Notes under the pieces: model-generated
Seen by the model: only the letters and a program-made list of their open reading frames with translations
Databases searched by the model: none
Told to the model about the DNA's origin: nothing
Shown here: piece by piece, positions 11,310 through 22,395 of the stretch
Layout: each line of letters opens with the position of its first letter
How positions within the stretch are numbered: position 1 is the first letter of the stretch
Position numbers and translations under genes: made by a program
Assembly: GCA_029844215.1 (NCBI GenBank)
Contig: CM056732.1
Span: forward strand, 21,995,501-22,059,500
DNA from: Przewalskia tangutica
Taxonomy: Eukaryota; Streptophyta; Magnoliopsida; Solanales; Solanaceae
Direction: 5' to 3'
Length of the DNA stretch: 64,000 nucleotides

Positions 11310-11430
11310 GCAAGAAACAGGGCGGCGCCGCGGCTCCTCCAAGAAGTGTCGAGGCCGCGCGCCAAAGTTCAGAGACTTGCAGAGTTTCGCGCATGACGCT
11401 GGCAGGGCCGCACCGAGGCGGGATTTCTGC
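11310..11430. repeat. GC-rich cassette 1 (GGCGCC type) in Athila-1 5' LTR
   Basis: A sharply GC-rich patch in AT-rich DNA contains GGCGGCGCCGCGGC and GTCGAGGCCGCGCGCC, followed by AAAGTTCAGAGACTTGCAG and GGGATTTCTGCC. Related patches with the same parts occur at 15046-15150, 18275-18400, 49862-49995, 51420-51475, 55475-55600, 56998-57125 and 40500-40660. Confidence 0.8.
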
Positions 11431-11489
11431 CAATTTCGAATGAGAATGGGCCAAGGCCTGGAAAGAAACCTGAGAAACGAGTTGGAGGC

Positions 11490-11499
11490 TATAAAAAGG
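11490..11499 (+). promoter_or_regulatory. TATA box, Athila-1 5' LTR
   Basis: TATAAAAAGG is preceded by GGAGGC. It is repeated exactly at 18457-18466 in the 3' LTR. It lies about 385 bp into the LTR, a normal U3 length for this family. Confidence 0.65.
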
Positions 11500-12347
11500 A
11501 GATTTTAGGTCAGAATAAGGGTCCAAAAAAACCTTGGCAATTCATTACAACCTTGAAGATCAAGATTGGATACCACTTTTTGTGTAAATTCTTGTTTCTT
11601 GTTTTATTTCTTTATAGTTTATGTTGGATATTAGTTTAGTTCTTGTCATATCTATGACTAGGAACTAATTTAATTTAGGGTTTTTCATATCAAATCACTT
11701 GAAACTCATTCTTATGAATTAATGCATGTTTTGGTTTCTTCTTATCATTGTTGAGATTTATTCAATAATTGTCTTAAATGTTTGGTAATTAATTGATCAC
11801 TAATTATCATAATATATATGATTTCTAATCGAAAGCCGAAAGGGGAGATTGTGAATATGTTATAGTTGAATAAACATAAGTTAAATTGTGGACGAAAGTA
11901 CTCCGATACTTGTGTAGTTTAATAGGTTATTGCTCTTAATCCTCCTTTATAGTCAATCTTATCACTGAAAGGTAGAAGGGTTCTATATTGGGGTTGAGTA
12001 TTTATATTACCTTAACAGGAGTATAAAACGGCTTAGTTAACCTGCTATCTCAAAATAGAAGAAGAACCATAATTAAGTGCATTAACAAGTAAGATGAGCG
12101 GATAGTTGAGGAGATTTGAAAGCCCTATTTCCATCATATCTGAAGTAAAACAAAATAGTTTAGTTAGCATTCATAATTATAGTTATAAACAATTTATCAA
12201 TCATCGGTTACCAAATAGATACCATATAATAGAATTTGAGAATTGAACACTAATTCCTGAGGACGATAACTCGGTCTTCTAGACTATATTACTTGTCACG
12301 ACACGTGCACTTGCGTTAGTGTGTGCATAAATCGCGCATCAAGTTTT

Positions 12348-12365
12348 TGGCGCCGTTGCCGGGGA
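12348..12365 (+). other. Primer-binding site of Athila-1 (tRNA-Asp type)
   Basis: TGGCGCCGTTGCCGGGGA begins six bases after the 5' LTR. This is the tRNA-Asp-complementary PBS known from Athila-type elements. Athila-2 carries a decayed version with two substitutions at 56054-56071. Confidence 0.88.
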
Positions 12366-12518
12366 TTGACGTAGTTCAATATCATTTTATCTATTCTTAA
12401 TTTCTAATTTGGTTTTTATTTTTATTTTTATTTTTTTTATATATTTTTCTCTTTTATTCGTGAAACCCGTGCGCCGTGATCCGTTTGTTGATTTTGATCT
12501 GTTGCAGGCATCTAGTTT

Positions 12519-13858
12519 ATGCGAAGGAGAAGAGGAGCATATACACTTGTTCCCTTCAACCCGGAGATTGAAAAGACTTGCAAACAGAACAGGAGAAACC
12601 AACGAAGTTTGGCCTTAATAGCGATGGGGGGTTTGCAGAACAACAATGAGATGAACGAAGGGTTAGGTGATTATCAACCTAACCAAAGGATGCCCCGGAG
12701 ATTGCCAATAGATGTAAGAGAGGGTCCAAGTCCAAGCTGAGAGAAGCTTGAGAGATTATGTGCTGCCAAGGGTGAATGGAGCACAAACGTGCATCAGGCT
12801 CCTAGTAATATGAGCAAATAATTTTGAAATCAAGCATGCGATCCTGAGTATGATGCAGAATACTGTTCAGTTCGGAGGGTTGCCATCGGAAGATCCTCAC
12901 ATGCACAAAGCGAACTTCTTGGAGTTGTGTGCAACTTTCAAGTACAATGGCGTTACTGACGACGCCATCCGATTGAGGCTCTTTCCTTCTCACTCGTGGA
13001 TGAGCGAAAGTTTGGTTGAATTCCTTGCCCATGATTCAATATTCACATGGCGAGTCGATACGTGTTTTTAGCAAAGTTCTTTCCACCGTCTAAAGCCGCT
13101 AAGCTGAGAGGGGAGTTGAACAATTTTTATCAAGCTGATGGAGAGTCACTCTATGAGGCTTGAGAGAGATTCAAAGATTTGCAAAGGAAGTGTCCACATC
13201 ATAGCATTCATGTAACAGAGGACAGAGGGGTGAGTGGAAGAAGAACAATAAGAGTTCATTAGATTGATGCCATCACAACATTGAATGCACAAGTTGCTCT
13301 CTTGATCAAGCAACTGCAACAAAACACAGTGTCAGTGAATGCATTTCAAATGCCATTGAGTTGTGAGATGTGTAGAGGTCCACACACCTTTGATAGATGC
13401 CCATCAGCTGATCCTAACAACATCTCGATCGAGCAAGCAGAATGCCAAGCAGTAGGAAATTATCAAAGGCCCCAGAACAACCCCTATTCAAATACCTACA
13501 ATCCAGGGTGGAGGAATCACCCTAACTTTTCATGGAGGGGTGATCAAGGGCAGCAGAACCAATTTCGAGGCCAGTACCAAAATCAGCAACCATTCACTCA
13601 GGCCTCATCTTCACAACAATTCAGTGCACCTGCTCAACAAGAGAAGCCAGATGAGCTGAGAGCAGCCCTGTTGACACTCACCAACTCACAGACCCAGTTC
13701 ATGGCAGAGACCAGATCCTCTATCAGGAATTTGGAGACGCAGGTGGGACAACTAGCGAAGATGGCAAACAACAGGCCACAGGGCACTTTGCCTAGCAATA
13801 CAGAGATGAACCCCAGAGAACGATTGCAAAGCAAATGCGGTGAGGAATGGAAAGCTTA
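12519..13858 (+). pseudogene. Athila-1 gag with zinc knuckle
   Basis: Several frames make up gag. 12519-12740 gives the basic N terminus. 12850-13071 gives the conserved core (FGGLPSEDPHMHKANFLELC, GVTDDAIRLRLFP). The frame then shifts near 13050-13071; the continuation carries KFFPPSK-like and DGESLYEA-like sequence with a stop at the expected Trp. 13281-13858 gives CEMCRGPHTFDRCP, a Gln/Asn/Pro-rich tail and a coiled-coil-like SSIRNLETQVGQLAKMANN. These are hallmarks of Athila Gag. At least one frameshift and three stops break it. Much of the core is missing from Athila-2, so this is the better gag of the two. Confidence 0.85.
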
Positions 13859-13879
13859 GAATGACTTACACCCCAGCCT

Positions 13880-14644
13880 GTGGTTAAACAGAGAGTAGAT
13901 GCAGAGAGGGAGAGGGCTACTGAAGATCGCCCTATGTTAGAGAAAGCTCCAACAGTCCCAGTGAAGGAATACACTGAGAGGATTCCTTTCCCGCAGAGGT
14001 TGCAAAAGAAAGTGGTTGATAAGCAATTCTCCAAGTTCTTGGAGATATTCAGAAAACTACACATTAACATTCCATTCATTGAGACATTGGAGCAAATGCC
14101 GACTTATTTTAAATTCATGAAGGAAATTCTTGGGAAGAAGAAGAAGTTGGCGGAGTATGAGACGGTGGCACTGACAGAGGAATGCAGTGCCATCTTGCAG
14201 AAGAAATTGCCCCCCAAACTCAAGGATCCAGGGAGCTTCACATTGCCTTGCACAGTTGGCAGGGTTACATGTAACATGGCCCTTTGTGATTTGGGGACTA
14301 GCATAAATCTTATGCCCTTGTCTGTTTTTAAGAGGTTGGGGTTAGGTGAAGACAAACCAACCACTGTGAGCTTGCAGTTAGCAGATAGGACAGTGGTGCA
14401 TCCCAGGGGAACGATTGAAGATGTCTTAGTTAAGGTGAGAAAATTCTTCTTTCCTGTGGACTTCCTCATCCTTGATATGGATGAAGATGATGAGATCCCC
14501 ATCATATTGGGAAGACCATTCTTGGCAATCGGGAGAGCCCTGATTGATGTGGAGAAGGGTGAGCTGACACTTAGAGTGAAAAGTGAAGAGATGGTGTTCA
14601 AAGTGTTCAAACACATCATTGAACCCCAAGTCATGAGCAAGTGA
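13880..14644 (+). pseudogene. Athila-1 aspartic protease region
   Basis: The frame gives 254 residues. It opens with KQFSKFLEIFRKLHINIPFI and EECSAILQKKLPPKLKDPGS, then the retropepsin-like core with MALCDLGTSINLMPLSVFKR, the LQLADRTVVHPRG flap-side block and IILGRPFLAIGRALIDV. The catalytic Asp is present in CDLGTS. It would follow gag in the polyprotein, and the break at 13858-13880 is a stop plus frame change. The frame ends at MSK, and RT never follows. The protease frame looks more intact than any other Athila-1 gene. Confidence 0.88.
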
Positions 14645-15676
14645 TTTGTAGTTAGCACTGTCAGCACATCGGTTGAGCCAACACAAGCGAAAGCAAGGGA
14701 AATAAGCCCGCCAAAACAGGTAAATAATGTTAAACCTCCTCTTGAAAAAAAAAAGAAAAATAAAAACAGAAGGAGGAAGCGAAAAATACTGATGAAATGG
14801 ATGGGCTGTGGGGTTAATCTACCCCATGCCTCTTGAGTAAAGAACTTGCGTCCGGCTAAAAGACGTTAAAGACAGCGCTACTTGGGAGGCAACCCAAGGT
14901 TATTTTATTTTACTCAATTTAATGCAATTTGGTTTTTACTTAGAACAGTCTCACGGAGAGTGTTGTTTATATGTTGTGATGACAGGTGCAGGGCCAAAAA
15001 TTTGGAGGACGAAAACTGAAAAAAATCAAAAGAGAAGAAACAAATCTGCCCGGCGCAGCGGCGCCAGTTGCAGGGCCGCGACGCCAAAAGTCCAGAAGAG
15101 CGCAGAAGTTTGGGCGCCGCGGCACCAAATCAGAGCGCCACAGCGCTGAAAGTTCATAAGTCGTAGACTGGCGCCATTGCTGATTCTGAGGCAGTGGTGA
15201 CGGAAATTCTGAATTTAAAGGAGCCCTAAATCCGATTTTCCTCTCGCCAAATCAAAACCCAAGTCTTCCCTCTCTCCAAAACTCACGAAATTAACCCTTT
15301 TTTTCCAAAAAATCTTTCACAAACTAAACTCAATCACAACCAAATGACTTAATTTCCTTAAACCCTTAACCATCTTAAACAACAACCCTCATTCCATTGC
15401 CTCAATACATCATTAGGAACAAGAAAATCTTGAAGAACACCGTCCAAGGTAACCTTTATCACTTTTCTTGAAATCTTCAATACAATCAGGGGAGGTAATA
15501 GGTGGGGAGGTGCTTTATTGGTGGAAGGTGTGTGGTGTGTTAAAGTTGGGTGTGAGATTTCGCGGAAGATTATACGAAGTGAGCGTGGGGTGTTGTGTCG
15601 GAGCCTTTGAGTGAAGTGTGGGGGTTGAAGAGTGTTGTAGCTGCTGATTATTGATTGATAGTGTTGGGTAATATCA
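14645..15676 (+). other. Athila-1 post-protease spacer and leader of the downstream ORF
   Basis: After protease come a lysine-coding A-rich stretch (14746-14770) and a block at 14845-14900 (TTAAAGACAGCGCTACTTGG) that in Athila-2 lies just downstream of integrase (minus strand near 51610-51640). The pol deletion point is therefore between about 14700 and 14845. Then follow GC-rich cassette 2 and a CT-rich, intron-like or 5'UTR-like leader (15240-15670) containing CCAAGGTAACC, a possible splice donor. No frame here resembles a protein. Confidence 0.6.
15046..15150. repeat. GC-rich cassette 2 in Athila-1 internal region
   Basis: It contains CCCGGCGCAGCGGCGCCAG, TTGCAGGGCCGCGACGCC, AGCGCAGAAGTTTGGGCGCC and GCGGCACC. 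It has the same building blocks as the LTR cassette but is outside the LTR. Athila-2 has a matching patch at 51420-51475. Confidence 0.75.
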
Positions 15677-16893
15677 TTGAAACAAAGGAAACGTTGCCGA
15701 GTTTATCTAAACATGTCTGCCAAGAAGAGGAGAGCTTACATATCCACCTCCGTCCCTCAATATGATACTACTAGGTTTGTCAGTCAAAAAGCTGAAGATA
15801 GATATCAAAAACTTAGTACTAGACCCTTGATCCCTGAAAGAGGAATGGAGTACCAAAGGGAGTCATTTGAGGAGGGAGATGCCTATGAGCCTATTCGGGC
15901 GATGATAGAGGTCGTGGGGTGGAAGAGATTTGTTAACCTAGAAAGAATAACACCGCAGAACACTGTAATGGTGAGAGAATTTTATGCTAACTTTTCAGAG
16001 AGGATGGATGGTAGATGCTTTGTGAGGGGACGGTATGTGCCTGTGACGGCCGAAGTGGTGAATGTGCTATTAAAGACAGTCGATGTTGAATAAAGAGTGA
16101 TGATCGGAGCTATTTCAGAACTTGGTCTAGAGATATCAACAACATCGACTGGGATGTCGTCGCAAGCACAATATGTTACCCTGGGGCTGAGTATGATATT
16201 GCAAGAAATGGATCAAGAGGACTGAGAAGATGTCAGTTCAAAAAAACAACCAAGGGTTGGTTATATTTCGTCAGTGTCCGCTTAATTCCATCGATGCACT
16301 TCACCAGAGTGCCAGCAGATAGAATAAAAATGATATATGGAATCATGTCAGGGAAGACGATTGACGTTGGGAAGGAAGTATTGCAAAACATTGGAGAAAC
16401 CAGTAGGTTGGTAACGACAGGTGGGTTGAGACATGGCTCACTTATTAGCAGCTTATGCTCCAGACATGGGGTCCCAACCCTACCCACTGATACATATGAG
16501 AAAGTCCAACCTCCTATGTCATATGGGCTAGTGCATTCCTTCCTGCATACACTCTCCAAAGAAGAAGACGAAGGAGACCGACCAAAGAACATCACCAGCA
16601 AGAATGTGGCGCCATGGAAGATGAGCACGAGGCAGAGGCTCAAGATGAAGCAGAAGCCCAAGAAAGAACCCCCATAATTTGAACCTCCAGTGCCCATAAT
16701 GGAGCAGTTGTTCATGAACCAGAGAAGGATGATGCATAACTTTGACATAATGATACAAGGTCAACAAGACCTGAGGCAAGGACAACAAGAACTAAGGCAG
16801 GAGCAACAACAATTGCACCAGAGATTTGATGAGATAAGTTCCTTGTTCAACCAGTGGTCCATGCATTATCCGCCGCCACCGCCACCACTTTAA
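15677..16893 (+). pseudogene. Athila-1 downstream ORF, non-pol (plant-transposon-protein-like), two frameshifts
   Basis: Three consecutive frames (15677-16093, about 16090-16677 and 16678-16893) read as one protein of about 400 residues. The first has a basic start and FVSQKAEDRYQKL, EVVGWKRFVNLERI and GRCFVRGRYVPVTAEVVN, like the domain annotated in plants as putative plant transposon protein. The second has KTTKGWLYFVSVRLIPSMHF, VPADRIKMIYGIM and a Lys-rich end. The third is a Gln-rich coiled-coil-like stretch (QQDLRQGQQELRQEQQQL) ending in a Tyr-Pro8-Leu tail. I see no signal peptide or membrane segment, so it is not an obvious envelope. Function unknown. Confidence 0.75.
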
Positions 16894-18072
16894 ACCAAGT
16901 TTGTAAGTTGTCCTGTTTTCTTTTATTTTTGTATTTTTTTGGGTCTTGCACACATTAGGGACAATGTGTGATTTAAGTTTGGGGGGTGTCTTATTGTTTT
17001 TGAGTATTTTTGATTTGTTTTGTGTATTTCTGAGTATTTTTTAGTCATAATTTTTTTTTTAAGATCATGCATGTTGTAGTTACTAGAAACGCCTAGTGAA
17101 GTAAGATTGAATAATGTAATGGAATTAGAAGCAACCATCTAAACACTTAGGTTAGATATGCCAAAAATTCATGAAATCAGATTATTTGGGGTATCTTGCT
17201 TGATTTATGCATTGTTTATGATTAAACTTATGTGTATGATTGCTTGCTATTTGAGGCGAAATAATTAGGATATGCATGTTAGGGAGATGACTCAGGCATT
17301 TTTTTGTTAGCCACTTCTTACCATTTTTGTCTATCCCTGACATTCAAATTATACCCCTAGTCAGCCATTTGAGCCTAAAAATAAGACTTTTTCTTTGACA
17401 CCCTATAATTCCACACTTGTGCCATAAGTGAAAAATTGAGGTGATTGAAATATAAAGTGTTAAAAAAGAGACAAAAAAGTGAACAATTTTGATGCACTCC
17501 AATGAAAAAGTAATAATAAATAGGCAAAAACCTAAGTTTGGGGGTGCCTGTTATTCATAATACACTTCATTCTCTCAAAACAAAAGAGGGGAAAGATAGG
17601 TATGAAGTGAAGAAAGAAAAAATCAAAAGAAAAGAGAAGAATTTAACGCAAAAGAGCTTATGGTACATAAAATGAGCCTAAATGCCTATTTTTACCTACC
17701 CATGCCTAAGCTTACATTACAACCCTGAAAAGCCCTGAAGATCTCTTACATGTGTATCTGTGATTAGTGGAGAATAGCAAGTAAACATGCCATAGGATTT
17801 TGAAATTGACATGCATAGTTAGATATTCTTACTTCCATTGAGCATGATTAAATTGAATTTGTGAAATATCTAACTTAATGTGTTTAGAATGCTAAAATTC
17901 ATGCTATATGTTCCTGCATATTATTCTGACCTTCATGCTTTTCTAAGTAACAATGATGCAGCAAAGTGATCAGTGTCTTTGAGTCAGTCTATTTCTTTTT
18001 TTTTTCTCTTGTCTTTAATTCTTTCTTTTGATCTTTGCTCGAGGGCGAGTAAATGTTAAGTTTGGGGGTGTT
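16894..18072 (+). other. Athila-1 3' untranslated region with three polypurine-like motifs
   Basis: No protein-like frame occurs in these 1.18 kb. TAAGTTTGGGGGTG-type motifs lie at 16974-16988, 17533-17546 and 18057-18070; the last abuts the 3' LTR and is the expected PPT. Athila-2 has the same three on its minus strand (50194-50207, 50715-50728, 51283-51295) with nearly the same spacing. Confidence 0.8.
18057..18070 (+). other. Polypurine tract of Athila-1
   Basis: TAAGTTTGGGGGTG lies two bases before the 3' LTR (TGATCGG at 18073). Its place and G-run fit the plus-strand primer. Confidence 0.75.
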
Positions 18073-19321
18073 TGATCGGTGTATTTTATATACATCTTTT
18101 GAGTCATTTTCAGTTAGTCTTTTGCCCATTTTTGTACAAATACGTGTCGTCTTAGGATATATTTTCTTTATTTTGAGTAATATTGGTTTAAAGTGGCTCA
18201 TTGGCGGAAAAGGAGCAAAAATAGGGCATAAACAGAGATTTCAGAGCTCAAAAAGCGAGAAAGTTGGCAAACCGGGCAAGAAAGCAGGCGGCCATGGCCT
18301 CCACCAGCGATGTCGAGGCTGCGCCCAAAAATTCAGAGACTTGCAGAGTTTGGCCAGCAGCGCAGCCAGAGGCTGCGCGCCGAGGCGGGATTTCTGCCAA
18401 TTTCGAATGGGAATGAGCCAAGGCCTGGAAGGAAACCTGAGAAACGAGTTGGAGGCTATAAAAAGGAGATTTTAGGTCAGAATAAGGGTCCAAAAAAACC
18501 TTGGCAATTCATTACAACCTTGAAGATCAAGATTGGAGACCATTTTTTGTGTAAATTCTTGTTTCTTGTTTTATTTCTTTATAGTTTATGTTGAATATTA
18601 GTTTAGTTCTTGTCATGTCTATGGCTAGGAACTAATTTAATTTAGGGCTTTCCATATCAAATCACTTGAAACTCATTCTTATGAATTAATGCATGTTTTG
18701 GTTTCTTCTTCACTTATTTAAGATTTATTCAATAATTGTTTTGATTGCTTGATAATTAATTGATCACTAGTTATCATCACTTATATGAGTTCTAATCGAA
18801 ATCCGAAAGGGGAGATTGTGAATATGCTATAGTTGAATAAACATAGGTTTAAATCGTGGACGAAAGTACCCCGATACTTGTGTAGCTTAATAGATTATTG
18901 CTCTTAATCCTCCTTTGTAGTCAATATTGTCACCGAAAGGTAGAAGGGTTCTCCATTGGGGTTGAGTGTTTATATTACCTTAACAGGAGTATAAAACGGT
19001 CTAGTTAACCTGCTATCTTAACGTAGAAGAAGAAGTTAGTCTAATTGTATTAAGGATTGAATAAAGTGGATAGTTGATGATCTTAGAAGCCCTAATTCGC
19101 CATCATAACTGATTTAAATCAAAGTATTTTCATAATTAGTTTATTTTCTGCATTATTAGTTTAGAATTCCAACTCAATTAATGTTAACCAAATAGAAACT
19201 AAAGCATAGATAATCGATACTTGAAAACCAGTCCCTGAGGACGATATTCGGTCTTAGCTAGACTATATTACTTGTAACGATACGTGCACTTGCGTTTAGT
19301 GTGTGCATAAATCGCGCATCA
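18073..19321 (+). repeat. Athila-1 3' LTR (1249 bp)
   Basis: TGATCGG to CGCATCA, followed by GTTGT. It is collinear with the 5' LTR. The cassette (18275-18400) here reads GGCGGCCATGGCCTCC and GAGGCTGCGCCC where the 5' copy has GGCGGCGCCGCGGCTCC and GAGGCCGCGCGCC. TATA box at 18457-18466. Confidence 0.93.
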
Positions 19322-20365
19322 GTTGTGTCCGTGAATGGTAGTGGGCTGAGTGTCCCTTGGGTTCGGGATTAGGCATGGAGCCGAGAGCTAGCCCAAATGT
19401 CTAGTGGAATGGTTCCATTCTGTTTGTGTGAGAGAGATATGGTGACTATGCCTCGGAACAAAGGCCCAAGATGATGGAGTGAATTTTCAAGTGGTTGGGC
19501 CATCGGTCCTTGGTCCAGTGGGCCCAAATTCGTCTCTCCAACACAATCAGTGGGTCCCGGGCTATGTAAAAATGTGTTAGATACGGAAGTTTATCATCAT
19601 CCAAGAAATCATAAGTGTGAGTCCAATTTCATGTATCTTGGCAAACAGAAAAATTGTTTTATCAAAAATTACGTGACGACTTATAATCATTCTTTGGGAA
19701 GAAATATTGTAACACTTGTAATCGCGATGATTTGTAGGATATCCCAAGAAGACACATGGAGTAGACCAGGGTTGGAGTTTTGTGATTGTGGTGGATGGAA
19801 AGAGGGGCAGCAAAGACAACCAAACACTTTTAAATGGAGATAAGAGGGCTCTCGTAAATAAAGCATCTTTAGTGGATCTTGATAAGACGTGTTTTTATGA
19901 GGAAGAATATTCAATAGGTAAGTAGCCATTTGGAGTGCATGATGCTAAAATATGGGGGTAGTGAAGCATGAGCAAGAGATGTTCTAACCATATTATTTAT
20001 GATTCTAATTTTGCGTTCCGCCTTTCCATTTTGTGATGATGTGGACAAGACAAACGAAAATTTAAAATATTTGTTTTAAAAAACTCCCAAAACTGAGTAT
20101 TGTCAAACTCCCTCCTATTATCACATTGTTTATTTTTGATATCCCGTTCAAATTGAGTTCGGATGAATGCTCTAAAAGTGATAAAAGTGGAAACTACTTG
20201 TGATTTTTTCGACAAAGAGAATGTCCACAAATAATTAGAGTAGTCATCTAGTATGAGTAAATAATATCTATGACCAGAAGAACTCAAGACGGATGATGTC
20301 CAAATATCACAATGTAAAATATCAAATGACATAAGGGTGCATGAAGTAGAAGAAATAAATGACAA
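19322..20365 (-). pseudogene. Copia-A integrase
   Basis: The core frame (20365-19997) shows FDILHCDIWTSSVLSSSGHR, LILDDYSNYLWTF and QCDNRREF (usually CDNGREF). The third acidic region, normally NGKAERK, reads MERRNAK. Two shifted frames (19929-19687 and 19819-19577) carry the C-terminal part: LKVFGCLC, CVFLGYPTNHRDYKCYNISS and RHVIFDKTIF. Integrase would insert cDNA and lies upstream of RT, as in all Ty1/copia elements. 19322-19570 holds the low-complexity linker toward RT with no recognisable domain, and ends at the Athila-1 target duplication. Confidence 0.87.
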
Positions 20366-20440
20366 TTTAACATGTTTACCAAGTGCACAAGAATGTCACT
20401 TATTAAGAATCTGTATTTGGATACAAGAAATAAATTTATT

Positions 20441-20887
20441 TTATTTAAGAGAGGCCAAAATAACCTCCCCCGGATGTTCCAAACGTTGGTGCCATAAAGA
20501 TGATGCCAATGCTGTAAAAGTAGATTGAACCTTGGACTGTTGATTTGATAAATTTATTTGATAGATCCCCTTGCTATCACATCTCATGAGAAACATTTCC
20601 GTCTGAAAATTATGCACAGAAAATCCAAACGGGTCAACACGAACAGATACCCAACTATCAGTAGTAAACTTTCTAACAGATATCAAGTTTTTGATTAATT
20701 TAGGAGCATGAAGGACATTCTTTAAAAGATGTTGTAGGTTTGGTGGTGATAATTTGCTAAAACCATACCCTTTAATTGAAATTGAATGGTCATTTCCGAT
20801 ATTTATACCTTTATCATTGCTCAAATTAAAATAGGATGAGACATTATCTTGAGAGGACGTCATATGGGACATCGCTCCAGAGTCCAT
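20441..20887 (-). pseudogene. Copia-A protease and GAG-pre-integrase domain
   Basis: The 148-residue frame starts at MDSGAMSHMTSS, whose DSGA is the aspartic protease active site (usually DTGA or DSGA in copia). It continues with LKNVLHAPKLIKNLISVRKF and ends at LWHQRLEHPGEVILASLK, the start of the integrase zinc domain, with Glu replacing the usual Gly in RLGHPG. A stop or shift near 20441 separates it from integrase, and the upstream Gag tail is in another frame. Confidence 0.87.
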
Positions 20888-22031
20888 ATACCAATTGAAT
20901 CCGGTGGGTTGAGTCCAAGGGTGTGCATGACAGACTCAATATCCGTGGGTTGGGCCACTGCGGAATGAGCCTCATGCCACTAGGTCGGCTTAGGCCTAAT
21001 ATTACTGCTTGCCGAGAGAAATGGGCCTCATAGTCCTATCTCAGCGTTGTCCGTATCGCCGCAAATGATTGGGCCGATCGCTGGTCGCTGGGTCGCTCGC
21101 CCATTCGGGCTGGGCCGGGCCAGATAGCCGAGATACCGCTGTGCCCAACTTTCCGCACCGCCGCTCGCTTCATCGGCCGCCAACTCTTCCGCCGTGATGC
21201 TACCACTGCCCGCCACCGGAGTTGGTGTTGCCTCCATTTTCGTCGCCACCGGTATTTTGGTGGCCTCCACCTTTGTTATTTTCACGATTTCCACCCCTTT
21301 TATTATTATTACGTCTTTTTTTCCCTTATTTTATTGAGAAGGGTAAAAATAACCATAATTTGAGGAAGTGACAATCATGGCGGAATTTGAAATAGTAGAG
21401 GTCTTTTTTCACTAAGCCCGACTCTTCAAGCACAAGCATGGACCTTGCTTGATAAAATTTTGGTAGAGGATTACTTTGACGGATTAGAGTTCTCACGCCG
21501 CTATACGCATTGATGAGACTAGCGATCAATTGCAAGACTAATCGGTTATCGATAACCATTGAACCAACTTTTCTTAATTGATCTGCCAACACTTTGTGGC
21601 GTTGACAATATGCAGAAACATTAGGGAAATCCGCCATGTCAATGGTGAAGAATTCTTGCTCCAATGTAACGACGCAAGAGTTTTGGTTATCTTAAAATAT
21701 ATCTCGCAAGTGTTCCCATGTCGCCATAGCGGTTGAATCTGGTTCCATTATTGTATGCAACAAGTCCGTGGAGATTGTTGCATAAATCCAACATAGGATA
21801 GTGACATCAAGTGTATCCCACAATTCCTTGTCTGCATCGGTTGTTACCTCCTTTCCTTTTCCATCTTTTGGTGGAATTATATGATGAAGAACTTTGTAAA
21901 CGACAACATATTTTGAATAATTCCGCACACGTTGCATAATGAACGGTTTTCATTTTGAGTTTGACGGAAACATGTGTTTTGATATTTGAGACAATAAGGG
22001 CAGGATGAAAGGATGATTTTGACTCAGACAT
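20888..22031 (-). pseudogene. Copia-A gag
   Basis: The ATG at 22031 starts MSESKSSFHPALIVSNIKTH. A frameshift leads to 21937-21692 with LDVTILCWIYATISTDLLHT and MATWEHLRDIF, then a stop, then 21664-21326 with DMADFPNVSAYCQRHKVLAD and YQARSMLVLEE. The last part (21294-21028 and onward to 20888) is a low-complexity Gly/Ala tail read out of frame. This is the UBN2-type copia Gag that forms the particle. 22032-22167 is the 5' leader, and no clean tRNA-Met PBS is visible beside the LTR. Confidence 0.87.
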
Positions 22032-22167
22032 TGTTGGTTGGGATTAATGGTGTCCACTAATGGAGAAATGAAAAATCAAAGAAAAAAAATGGAAGAAAAA
22101 TTTCGATCAAGGAGGAAGGTGACCGAATTGAGTAGGGAAAATATTTTGGATCTTTTTCCTTAAACTA

Positions 22168-22395
22168 TGTAATAATTTGAAAACGTTTTCCTCAATTATA
22201 TTCACTCATTAAGGGAATAATATATACATAATTTACCATTAAATGAAAAGAGTAAATCATGCTTCTAATTTTCTAATCAAATCAATCTTCTTCCTAATTA
22301 ACATAATCCTAATAATCATTTTACTATCTATCATACATAAAATGATATTTTCATTAATTATAATAATTATTCTAATTAATATTAATATTCTAACA
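22168..22395 (-). repeat. Copia-A 5' LTR (228 bp)
   Basis: TGTAATAATTTGAAAA to ATATTCTAACA on the plus strand. It matches the Copia-D 3' LTR (60584-60774) in ends and overall order. A very AT-rich middle explains the small hydrophobic frame at 22243-22425. The following GTTGT may be the right half of the target duplication; the left half is outside the window. Confidence 0.82.

Larger units (their letters stand above)
11107..12341 (+). repeat. Athila-1 5' LTR (1235 bp)
   Basis: The LTR begins TGATCGGTGTATTTTATA and ends ATCGCGCATCA. It is closely collinear with 18073-19321; the most obvious block of disagreement is the GC-rich cassette at about 11310-11430. A TATA box (TATAAAAAGG) lies at 11490. 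The reading frames at 11212-11526 on both strands are by-products of the cassette. Confidence 0.93.
11107..19321 (+). mobile_element. Athila-1: Athila-type gypsy element lacking RT, RNase H and integrase
   Basis: This 8.2-kb plus-strand element has LTRs of 1235 and 1249 bp, terminal TGATCGG...CGCATCA, a tRNA-Asp type PBS and a perfect GTTGT target duplication (11102-11106 and 19322-19326). Inside are gag, zinc knuckle, protease and a separate downstream ORF. There is no pol: 14760-14830 passes straight from the post-protease spacer into sequence that in Athila-2 follows integrase. It could move only with enzymes supplied in trans. Its gag has stops, so it is probably dead now. Confidence 0.93.
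1..22395 (-). mobile_element. Copia-A: Ty1/copia retrotransposon, 3' end off the window, split by two nested insertions
   Basis: Read on the minus strand the order is LTR (22395-22168), gag (22031-21326), protease and GAG-pre-integrase (20887-20441), integrase (20365-19577), RT (11106-10078) and RNase H (551-1). This is the canonical Ty1/copia order of integrase before RT. Tekay-1 interrupts the RT/RNase H junction and Athila-1 interrupts the start of the RT region. Removing both rejoins copia sequence that is collinear with Copia-D at 60775-63977. The 3' LTR should lie a few hundred bases left of the window. The gag and integrase style resembles the Ale/Retrofit lineage, which is an inference from memory of the family. 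Many stops and frameshifts make it inactive. Confidence 0.9.

Noticed and set aside
18053..18475. 140-residue frame across the Athila-1 UTR/LTR border
   Set aside because: It crosses the PPT and LTR start and covers the GC-rich cassette. The other LTR has a different frame there.
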